Assembly (NCBI GenBank): GCA_002751075.1
Contig: NAOQ01000279.1
Span: 32,601-91,287, forward strand
DNA: 58,687 bases
DNA from: Ichthyophonus hoferi
Taxonomy: Eukaryota; Opisthokonta; Ichthyosporea; Ichthyophonida; Ichthyophonidae
Reading direction: 5' to 3'
A model generated the notes under the pieces. It did not search any database, was not told the DNA's origin, and saw only the letters and a program-made list of their open reading frames with translations. This document shows positions 14,133-25,000 of the stretch, in pieces (position 1 is the stretch's first letter; the number at the start of each line of letters is the position of its first letter). Made by a program: the position numbers and the translations under genes.

Positions 14133-15430
14133 GTTTGAGTTCTCTTTTCACCCCACGGACGGGCTGTGATAATATATAATTAGAGTTGATTTAATGTGCT
14201 GTGTGGGCTTTAGAGGCTACATACAGAATAATATTAATCCACATTCTTTACAATTGATAATTAGCTTCATTTAAAAAATAATAATATTTATATGGCTTCT
14301 GATGCCATAAAAAGAGCACAGCCTATGTAAAAATTCGACGCAAGGATTTTATTTCTTAAGATGTACGTATGGCGTTTTGTTTGTGGAATACAGTAGAGTA
14401 GCCTCTTTCGGAGTTTAATATCCATAATCTAATTTCCCATAAGATACAGCCTGTGAGGCAGAGGTAAAAAGAAGAAAACATGGTCATAGGATACCATGGG
14501 AGTTATTATTAGGCTTTATCAGCACTGTCTAATAAGAACATTCTAATTGGAAAGCATGTATAGCATCTTTCCATCATATATATATATATTATTTAATAAA
14601 TACTACATGCGAATACTCGAACACATGTCTACGTGGTTGTTATTTAGGCCTCACATAACCCCGAAGTATGAGTAGTTTTTATTGTTGCTAGTTTGAATCA
14701 TAGTTTTCCCAATAGGCAAAACAAATGTAGCTGTAAATTCATTATGGAGTTCTACTCTAAAACGATAATATATCAGTACGTCTACATATATATATTAACG
14801 TGCTAGATGAGTAGTAGATAACTAAGTGTTGCATAATAAAAAATATTAGACGTATTACTGTAGTTAAACTAACTGTTTGTAAATGCCAAATATCGAGAAT
14901 TTTACTAAACTATTTGTGTATGTAACTGTTATTTTTGTGCGACTAATCCGATAAGCTGCAATTTTTATTCCACTTCGTATCTCTGGAACCAATTGTATTA
15001 ACTGCCCAAACTTATGGAGTTATGTTATATATTGTTACAAAATCGTTAATTCTAAATGAACGCATGGTTCAGTTAATCGAGTATCATTTTACAATAAGTA
15101 GATCGACTCTTTATCGTATGCAGTATATGTACACTTTTACATCTTAATTCACCATATAAATAGGGACATTATAGTATTTAAGTATTGTGGTAAGATCAAA
15201 CAATTCTAATGGGTCTCTGTGTCCGATCGTGAGTTGGATTAACTCATACAAATATTTGTGATTGGCTCTATTTAAGTTATCGAACTTAGCAGCATTGGTA
15301 CTAACTAGAAAGTTAGCACTGACGATAAAACAAAGTATAGAAGGAAACAAGTCAATAATAAATTACCTGTTCACACATACACGGTAATAAATAGCAAAAA
15401 TACGAAGTTCTCGTAAAACATACAAATACT

Positions 15431-15757
15431 TTGCATTTAATTTATGTAAGTAATAACCACATTGTTGTTGTAATGTCTAATCCACCGTTAGCACTCACAT
15501 ATGATAATCAGTGCACATATCTCTCATTCATTCAGAACTCAGAGAACTGTTTACTAACATTAGATTGTGACAATAGTTATTATTTACATCGTAATATGTC
15601 ACCCCTTACTGATCGACCTCATTGTGCAATCTTCACGTTCGTATCTAAGCGAATCAAAGCATTGATTTCTTCTGAATTAGAACAGAGGTACAATTACTAC
15701 AGTCAGTTGCTTAGAAAGTCAGTTCATAGGCCTTCTATAGAACCTTTAACACAATAA
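15431..15757 (+). other. Orphan 108-codon ORF, unknown
   Basis: The longest open frame in the gene-poor region, upstream of the recombinase-like remnant and on the same strand. Its composition (mixed residues, KRIKALISSELEQRYNYYSQ near the end) is less AT-driven than other chance ORFs here. No family is recognised. It may be an eroded part of the same mobile element as 16440-16690, or chance. Confidence 0.25.
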
Positions 15758-16439
15758 CTGTGTCTTAAAGACAGATCCGATCAAGTGATTATTGTTACCA
15801 CTAGTCCAGCAAAATTAACTACTATCAAATGTAAGGTATATAAAATTGGAGATCCCGGTAACTGTGGACTAGTCGCTAGAACTGACATTGATTCTGACAT
15901 ATATCATAGTTATCAAAGTTCCGTTAAATTCCTTCAACGCTGCTGTATTTAAATATGTATGTGGTTGCATTATAGTATTGTGCCTTTTCAGGGAGGGTTT
16001 TTCTTGAATGCAATAAACATTAATTCTCCTCCTATGTCTGATAATTCTCTGCATGTAACACGAAGTTCTTCACAGCATTTTTTATGTTATGGCTAGGAAT
16101 GTTTATTGTTCATACAACTTCTAGTATTTAAACTACTGTCATAAGAGACAAAGACGTAAAGATCTTATGAATCTACATAGACATCGTTACTGCACCACCA
16201 TTAAGGAAGGTTTATAGATCTTTTAGTCACTGACCGAATAAGTAACACAAACGTAATTAATTAGGTCCATTACGGTAAAGCTAATCTACGTCGCATTTTT
16301 TTATTTGTTTGTAACAATTATGTTCATGAAAGATTTGCATTCTTCTTAATACCAAGATTTCCACAGTATAAATATTTATGCGTTTCATTAATTAGCAGCT
16401 TCAAGAACTGAAAATGCGTATTATTAGATAACACCTAAA

Positions 16440-16690
16440 TTGTTCAAAATAATATCAACCGTTTACTTAAACTTGGTGCACAAACATTTGATACATTCTA
16501 GTTTAGATTATGCATTGAAAAAAGGAATAAATGCATTAAAAAATACCACAATTGCAATCCCGCGAACAGAATACGATTCGAGAAATTTACCTCATACTAG
16601 TGAACAAGCTTTGACTCTATGACTCACTCTACCACAGCCAATTCGTCGATCCGAATCAGATCTTGTTTCCAATAAATATCTTATTGCATA
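16440..16690 (+). mobile_element. Degenerate element remnant, tyrosine-recombinase-like (copy 1)
   Basis: The encoded stretch TEYDSRNLPHTSEQALTL resembles the linker after the core-binding domain of tyrosine recombinases, where a basic segment is followed by a PLTxexL-type motif. The DNA from about 16567 to 16672 aligns with 39976-40081 (copy 2), both in coding sense and at nucleotide level, so this is a repeat family and not chance. The element is broken and its catalytic half is not visible. It could derive from a Crypton-type DNA transposon or a DIRS-type element; the family is inferred from short motifs only. Confidence 0.35.
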
Positions 16691-16991
16691 CCAAGTAGAT
16701 CAAATATAGATTGTCTTGTGTAACGATAATATTATTATTATCTTGAATATAATTGTAGCTAAAAAAAAACCTAAATACAATAGATAGATAAATACTATGT
16801 AAACTAATATAAGTAAAGAGTGCGCCGGTGACTATGCTGTGTTACACCGTTGTGTTATTAGCAATCAATAACTTAGTGAATAGTAAGTTAGTTTTAAACG
16901 CAGTAGTTAATTGGCATAGAAAATATATTTACCATTTTGTTTTAGTTTAAGCCAAAAGTGCTTTCTCATATATCAAATAAATAAGTACTTC

Positions 16992-17251
16992 TATATAGTA
17001 TAGTATATGTATGGTATAGCATATGTATGGTATAGCATATGTATAGTATAGTATATGTATGACATAGTATTTGTATAGTATAGTATATGCCTAGTATAGT
17101 ATATGTATAGTACAGTATATATATGGCATAGTATATGTATAGCATACTACATGTATAGTATAGTATATATATAGTATAATATATTTATGGTATAGTGTAT
17201 GTATAGCATAGTATATATATAGTATAATATATTTATGGTATAGTGTATGTA
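16992..17251. repeat. TATAGTATAGTATATG minisatellite
   Basis: An imperfect tandem array built from TATAGTATAGTATATG/TATGGTATAGCATATG-type units of about 16-20 bp, repeated more than ten times with point variation and some units shared in blocks (for example ATATTTATGGTATAGTGTATG occurs twice near the 3' end). Non-coding. Confidence 0.85.
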
Positions 17252-17560
17252 ATGAAAAATCTTTGAAAACAGGAAAAAGTTGATAGGAAAATATCTGACT
17301 AAAATTAAAGATGCGCTTTCAATTCCTTAAGTTTATTTGAATTAATTATTTAATTGATCCAATTAAGCATCCACTTACATAAACCAATAGATTCATACTA
17401 TATTTACCATTGTGTTATGGTACTATTGTATTATTGCACCATGTTATTGTACTATTGTATTATTCTAGTATGATATTATTGCACTATTATGCTATTGTAC
17501 TATTATACGCGTAAACTAATATAATCACATTATCTTTTACAATTTATACTATTAGACACC

Positions 17561-17655
17561 GCTTTTGCCAATATCCTTTAGCTGGTTATTTGCATTTTAA
17601 CAAAGTTGTTGTTCTAGCACTATTTTACTGCGCCAAAAGAACTCAGTCGCAATAG
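17561..17655 (+). repeat. Dispersed repeat, fragment related to 19860-19990
   Basis: The stretch containing CCAATATCCTTTAGCTGG and ACTGCGCCAAAAG aligns without large gaps to 19870-19945 (CCGATATCCTTTAGTTAG, ACTGCGCTAAGAG), at about 70% identity over some 70 bp by eye. Function and family are unknown. Confidence 0.5.
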
Positions 17656-17694
17656 TAAACTTAGCAGTAAAATAGTTCCAGAGCACGAATGCTG

Positions 17695-17890
17695 ACACAA
17701 TGTAAGGTATATAGTGGATAGTGCATTGTGTATGGAATATGGTAGATAATGAATAATACATTACATAGTGTATGATATATAGCATATAACATATAGTGCA
17801 TTGTGTATGGTATATTATGTATGGCATATGATATATGGTATAGTGTAGAGTACATGGTATCTAGTATATAATCTATAGTATATAATATAT
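17695..17890. repeat. Second TA-rich minisatellite (TATAGTGCATTGTGTATGG)
   Basis: Irregular array of units such as TATAGTGCATTGTGTATGG, GGCATATGATATATGG and TAGTATATAATCTATAG. It is related in composition to the array at 16992-17251 but has a different core unit. Confidence 0.7.
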
Positions 17891-18548
17891 TCTATATATA
17901 TAGCTAGTAATACTATCTCCTACACTACTATAGCCTAGCGCTACTTATGTAGGGTTGATGCCATCATTGACAGTTCTGACAGAATCAGAGAGACGAGAAA
18001 GATAGAGAAAATATATGCTAACAAACTCCCTGTTAAATTAGGATTAGGGTGGCTAATACCTATTATAATAACTGTTGTGATCACCAGTAAAAACATACCA
18101 CACAATCTCAATTACGATCTCTATCTTAATTACGTACGGGAACTAAACTGACCAATGAAAATAGCTCTAGCGGCTTTGGCAAATATAATTAGGGGCTAAT
18201 CACGATATACGACTTTTTTTTATGATCTGCCAGCTATCGTTTAATAGCTGTTTTAACTAACTCCGCCTCTCCAATCAAAGGAATTAACAAACTCAATTAC
18301 TCTCAACAAAAAATGTAGTATTAGAAGAGAAAAAACCCCTTAACTGGCTTCTCCCGTCAGTAGATCTATTTGTACTTTATTTACGGAGCTCAAGTAAACA
18401 CGTAAACCACTAAAGTTAGATCGAACCAATACAATCAAACCAGTACAATCAAACCTGATCTTATAGGAGGCCTAATAATTAAGTAATCTTCCAGGGTAAA
18501 CTAATACATGACATCATCCAAACGGTTTTGACCCAAACTAGTGGTCTA

Positions 18549-18972
18549 GTATATAAAGGCTGCTTGCATGTCAAGTTCCTTAATAAATCTCAAAGCAACA
18601 CATCGGAAACAACTTGAATATATTTTGTTGACTTATACAGCTCATAAGGAAACAATTATCCGCTTGAAGAAAGCCAAAAGCGGAAGTACATCAATGAAAC
18701 GATTAGCAACTAACTAGCTACTACTCCTAAACAACCATATATTTCGTCTCTCACAGTTTGTGGCCGGATTTTTCTACACCTATCCCATTGAGGAAAGACT
18801 ATACTCGGGGTCCTTCACCAGCCTTAATGATGAACTTGTTGTTATCCTTGACAATCTACATCTCCAGCATTTTAGGGAGCAAACGAACACATTAAATATA
18901 GAAGGGGCCCACCAACCAAACAATATTACATATCTGTTAATGGATATATCTCCGCGGAGTGGAGGAATATAG
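18549..18972 (+). other. Possible small transcription unit: TATA motif plus two short ORFs
   Basis: TATATAAAGG at 18550-18559 is followed by an ORF of 49 codons (18568-18717). Next comes pyrimidine-rich sequence ending in CAG at 18757, then an open frame from 18758 to 18972 that includes FYTYPIEERLYSG. I could not find a donor in the first ORF that joins it to the second in frame, so a single spliced gene is not supported. No family is recognised. It may be chance or element debris. Confidence 0.2.
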
Positions 18973-19224
18973 AAGTGACAAAACGTGTTCCTAGAAATAA
19001 CACAATGTCCATGACTTCATGGGGGTGTAATTGGATTATTAAAATAGTAAAATAGTTGGATTTGTAAAATAGGCAACATAGATTGATTTATACGATACAA
19101 TAATACAAAATTAATATATTGTTAAGAAAAATTGGGGTTTTTGCTTTTTAAAATTAGTAACCATTTTCACACACCATTCAATATTGGTTCCAGAAATGGA
19201 AATCTCTATCGCTTGCGTTTTGGG

Positions 19225-19400
19225 CGATTTGGTTGGAAGGCAAGTCAATGAAAATGTGTATGTGCATTTGTACAGAAATAAATGTCGAACGAAAAAAAAC
19301 CTTTTCCTGTAGTAAAACCTACTTGAAGTCTTTTTTTTAATTTTATTATTATTATTATTATTATTCTTGCATCTAGATCTAGAGCTCCGTTCTAAGGAAA
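19225..19400 (+). repeat. Dispersed repeat, copy A (partly inverted relative to copy B)
   Basis: The first half (GTCAATGAAAATGTGTATG, CAGAAATAAATGTC, GAACGAAAAAAA) aligns in the same direction with 19935-20010. The second half (TCTTTTTTTTAATTTTATTATT to GATCTAGAGCTC, about 19330-19393) aligns with 20015-20080 only when reversed. The element is AT-rich and non-coding. Confidence 0.45.
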
Positions 19401-19859
19401 GTTTTTTTTTTTTTTTCGTTTAATAATACCTCATACGTACCTATAGCATATACTTATATATACTTATATATACTTACTTACCCTTAACTATACCTACATA
19501 AATATTGCAAACTATTTCCTATATTTTTTGTTGTATAAATAAAATATACATGCCTTGCGAAAACACCCATACTTAAGTACATAGATATTGTAAACTACTT
19601 GTAATAGGTGTTCCATCCATATACATAGTGAAATCAATATTGCAGACCCACTTTATTTTATTTTTATGCATATATATATGTACCTATACTTACAGATAGT
19701 TTCTTATCACCGTTAACAAATTACACAACGGCGTAAACAATATGCTTCAAGTTCTACGACGCAGAGTGAGCCAACCCATAGGACAACAAGTTAAGAATAA
19801 ATACAGAAGATATAAGCAATAAAACCCATGTCTCAGGCCTGTTTATAGAGATACTATTA

Positions 19860-20085
19860 GTTACCACATCTCCGATATCCTTTAGTTAGTTATTTGAATA
19901 TTAACAGGGTTGTGGGACCAGTATGCTTCCACTGCGCTAAGAGTCAATGAGAACGTGTATGTACGTACATTCATGCAGAAATAATGGTCAAACGAAAAAA
20001 ATGCTTTTTATAGAGCTAGGCTCTAGTTGTAGATACAAGAATAAAATAATAATTAATTAAAAGCAAGAAAAAGACTAAGACTAGG
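19860..20085 (+). repeat. Dispersed repeat, copy B
   Basis: It contains segments shared with 17561-17655 (CCGATATCCTTTAGTTAG), with copy A in direct orientation (GTCAATGAGAACGTGTATG, CAAACGAAAAAAATGC), and with copy A in inverted orientation (TAGATACAAGAATAAAAT to AAAAAGAC). This is the most complete copy of the three in this region. Confidence 0.45.
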
Positions 20086-22031
20086 CTTGACTCCACTTAA
20101 TTACACAGATATTTTACTTATATCTAAAATCCGACAAGGCGTAGGTAGGAGACGTTGATAGATTAAAAGAAGATAGACTAGGAGAATTAGAAAGAAAGAT
20201 TCTCACCATAGTGGTTAATTGTCTATAGTAATCTAAATATTGATTGGGGGAAATTCATATAGAGATTATCTATTCATCTATTTGTCTCTTATATCTTTAA
20301 ACGCATGTGCTCGATTCATTTTAACTGGCTGTCATAAATTATGGAAAATAATTACTACTAAATAACATATATATATAATATAAGCTTAATAATTGTATTC
20401 TAATTTTTTGGTGAACATATATATTATACTTATACATACGTATGCGCGTATATATCAAAGATTTATACCAGATATTACAACTCGCTTTTGAATTCCAAAT
20501 TGCAGTCATGTCAGTAGCTTACGTAAAATTAAAGACTATATATGGGCCATCTTATTCCATCTTCCTTGATAGGAAGCCACATAACACCTTTTGAGAGGAC
20601 TGCTAAAAAAATTTGCAACCTATCCTATTTTTAATCAGTTATAGCCAGATATGAAATTCATCGGCCATGGATACTGCATATATGCATATAACATAATTTG
20701 AAGCTTAAATAGATACTTCTGGGCTTTGTTGGTTATTTCAGAGGGTAATCACTGGATTTTAGGGGGAAAACCTTTTTCCAAGAAGCAGTACCGATTGCAA
20801 GTGGTTTTCGCAAAGTTAAACAATACAAATATATATATGCATACGTGTCCAAGAAAAACAAAAATACTCGGATATGTGAGCAAAATATGTAAAGGGGTGT
20901 ACATTGAAACAAAAGGTCAAGACATTTCCATTACCAAATAAGCTTTGAGCATTTCAATTGCCAGATTAATGTTGGCATATTAGTAGAACCGGAAATATAA
21001 TAAACCTGGACAGTCTACTGTCATAGATTATCACAATACAGTACCTGGTATGAACAACGTTTCATTCCATATAAATTTGTAAATAGTACGATCGTTGCAA
21101 TAAATCCACAGAGTAGGTATGTATCGAGCATTTTAGTTGCAAAAAAATTCCCAGTCGGCCTGGCTACATTTACATGAATATTTTCTTCGAGGGGTGGTCA
21201 CGCAATATCTATTATATCTCGGTAAATAGTCGATATATAATTAAATTATAAATAAATATATCTCTAGTTAGATTACAACTAGTTTCATATCACATTTATT
21301 TGCTCTTCACCATAAATATCCTATTACACTAATATGATTCAATATATCAATGCTATGCCCTGGCTATATTCTGGTACATTTAACTTTTTATATAACACCC
21401 GCTTTACAATTCTATTATTGTTATTATAGTGTAGTGAATGTCGATTGTAGATTTAATCGCATCGATCTACACGACCTCGTGGGGACATTGAACCGTAAAT
21501 ATATAAATATAAATATAAATATCAATATAAATATGTATTGTACACATACATTCAAGTATTTGCAAGTAATATAACCATGGAGTGTTATTTATCAGTATCT
21601 CTACCAGCTTATACCAATTTACATCTACAGCTGTAATTCTATTGACTGATCATCAGCTGATAAAATGCTGTACCGGGTAGGGTAAATAAGGTTCAACACA
21701 TGTGTACATTCAGTGGCTCAGTCAGATATATCTGTAATTTACAAAAATTCACTTGTTTCAACGTGACAAAAGCCATATTAGTATCCATAGACCCCATTTT
21801 TAAAATTAAACACGCATTCTACCAATTAAAGTGTAACATCCCCATAGACTACAGATTTTATAATCAATTTTCAATATTGTGTTTCAATGTTCGTGCTGTT
21901 TACTGCAAGCCGCTTACTGTTTGCAGAACGGGGAAACCATAGGATTACAGCTTTTTGTTGTTTAGCCTTGTAATCTGTCTTATCTGTATCAGTGCATCTG
22001 GCTATCATCCGAGTGCATCTAAGACGGCATC

Positions 22032-25000
22032 ATGACTCACGAACATAGGGATATTGAGGACATTGAGAGCAGTGATGATGAGAGTGAGTTTTATATTAAA
22101 AATATCTATAATATGCTAGTACAGGTTTTCGATAAGACGGACAAGGACCAAAGAAATGTTAGATCTACAAACCCCATTTGAACATTTCATTATTTTACTA
22201 CTTGCTTTCACCAACAATATTTACCAAGAATATAACTCGTTTTATATATTTAGCAATATCACATTCACATTGTATACAACCAACATGAGCCGGGTTGTGC
22301 AAACATTGCCATGTTAGGCAGCATGGTTCAACCAACATCATAAAACGTTAGACACATGTAACCGTTCCAGGATATAATATGGTTAAGTGATTTGTTTATA
22401 GTGGGAGGGGGATGCCTGCTATGAATGGGATGGCAAATTCTTAGTGCTGGTGCACACTCTTTGACAACGATGTGGTGGCAACGCGATGTTTATTTACAGT
22501 GACAGTAACAGTTTGCGGAGAGGAGGGAAGAGACATAATCTAGTCTTTATTTTTATTAGTAAGGCAGGATGTAATTTACCTCCAGTGTCACTATATAAGA
22601 GCACTGGCTGTAGGATTGTTTTTCATTTTATTTTATTTTGTATTGAATTATACCTTTATTCATTCCTTATCTACTTGCTAACATTACTTATTATTCTCAT
22701 TTTATTTTTTCCTATCATCGCAAAAGATCTTTGCTATTATGGTTATGGTATTAGGAAGTCTTTGAGAGGTTTGTGTGGTGTAGTATAGTATTCAGTCGTG
22801 ATATAGTAGACTTTATATTTATAACAGATGTCTTTTTTTACTTTCCAAGCAATTTATTTATACAAAAGTATTATAAACATCAGTATCGTATATATAAAAC
22901 CGAATAAAGAGGTATACTACCACTATATTTTTTGCATTAAAAGATATTGACACAGGCAATCTTTTAATCAGAGCCATACAGTGCTGCCATACTTTCCCTT
23001 TGAGTGTTTAATAATAGACTAACCGTCTAATTATGACAGGCCTCATCGCCGACATCCTGCAGGATGCCCCCAAGATGGAGGCCGGGCTAGAGAACATTGT
23101 TGCCGTTGACAATATTCCTATTGTTCCTCAGGCTAAAGTGGGTAAGCTGGTAACAGTTCTTACCAAGTTGTTTAACAATGCCGGTAAGATCCGTGAACCC
23201 ATGTTCATGCCCATGGCTGGTGAATTCAGCAAAGGGTGAGTAGTGGGTTATGCAGTGAATAATGTTGTTATAATCCAGGCAGATGCACTCTACCTTTAAG
23301 ATGTGTGTATACCATGATTCTGTTTTAAATTATCATAAAATCTTTTAATTTCTTTAATTTCTCAGTACTTTGCTTTTAATTGTATTATAAAGTGTTCTTG
23401 TGTAGGTGGTATTCTTATTGCACTCTATAGAATGAGGCCAATATAATTTTAACTTTATAGCACTACACCCTTCTAGCATCTGTATGTGTGTAATACTGAT
23501 ATTGTTTTTTACAGCATATTGCAAATATCCACCTAATTTCTCTTTATTGTCTTAAAACATACACTCCCATAACATCTTATTAATCATTGGTCAATCGCAA
23601 ATTTAAAGTTTAATTGCCAATCAATTAATTACAATCGAGATGATACTATTGGATCCCCCACATCCCATACAAGGTTATAATCAATGATAATACCATAGAT
23701 ATATATACATACAGCTAGAAGATAGATAAAACTACCTACATTTACATGTATATATAGTTGCATAGAAGTATCTTTGCTATATATATCCTATGTACGTATG
23801 TAGTTTCACGTACACTATATTTTGCTAGCACTATAGGTGTAAACTATGCAGCTGTTATTTTAGCACCCGCTTTGTATGGTTGCTTTACTAATATTACCAT
23901 TTGCCAATACTTTTTCTCATTTTATATCCTCACTCACCCATTCTCACCACAGTTTCTGCTTCGTTGAATACACCTGCCCAGAGCATGCTTTGGCCGCCGT
24001 TACTAAGTTTAACAGCTACAAGCTAGATAAGGTACACACACTGGAGGTCATTAAGATGACTGACCTTGAGAAGTATGCCAACATTAGCGAGGAGTTTACT
24101 GCTCCAGTCCAGGCACCTCATAAGGATTCGGTAGGTGTAGTATATATATATATGTGTGTGTCTTCGTTACTTGGTTGTGTGGTCGTGTGTTTATATGTAG
24201 TTATACTCGTACTTATCGATAACATATACATGCAGTTATGTATTACGTTTAAAGTAATATAATTCTTAATACTAACTCTAGATATGCACGTGAACCAATG
24301 TTTTCAAGTATGTGCAAGCCGACCCCCTACTGTACTTAATTAATTAATTAATTAATATCTTATTAATATAGACTACATTCAATGGTTAAGATACCTTAAG
24401 GCCTCCTGTAAACATATTGCTCATATCATTATATCATAGCTGTCAGTATTGGTGACATAGTTGCGAGTTACTGTAATAATTATATGTTCGCTCAGTCACC
24501 CAGTTGATAATAATACTCAGTATTTATATTAGCTAGCATCTCTCTTCCACTCCACGGACGGCTAAGGGCATGGGCATAGATCTATCCATACTATCCATTC
24601 ATTGGCCTATACACCTATATCTACACACTCCGTTCTCTCTCTAATCCAATCACATACAGGTTGACCTGAACTGGTGGTTGGGTGATGAGAGGTGCTACGA
24701 CCAATTCGCTATTCGTGCCGATACCAATACACGTGTTATGTGGAACACAAAGTCTGAGCCTGAGGACTGCCATTCTCGCGAGGTATTTAAATTTAATGCC
24801 TTGATTTGATTGGCTTCTCTTACCTATGTTTAAGGCTATTGATAATATTTGGAGTACCAGGATTTTTGTTGGTCGATTCATTTTATTATAAGTTTCAAGT
24901 TTTTAAAAGGTTAGACTGATAGTATAATAACCAATCACTGATGATTTATGGTTGGAGGAGGAAAGTCTGTGTTATTGTTTTATTGGTTTTTTAATTTTTT

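Larger units (their letters stand above)
14133..22031. other. Gene-poor intergenic region between H+-ATPase and eIF3b
   Basis: About 7.9 kb without a convincing gene. ORFs are short (108 codons at most, 15431-15757) and have no recognised domain. The region holds the minisatellites, decayed dispersed repeats and recombinase-like remnant listed separately. A candidate poly(A) signal AATAAA for the pump gene is at 14595-14600, about 460 bp after its stop. Small ORFs at 20726-20941 and 21700-21942 look like chance open frames. Simple sequence includes oligo-T and (ATT)n near 19330-19415. Confidence 0.55.

Noticed and set aside
22486-22788. 100-codon ORF inside eIF3b intron 1
   Set aside because: Low-complexity hydrophobic C-terminal half (LILILFF-type) in AT-rich intron; looks like chance.
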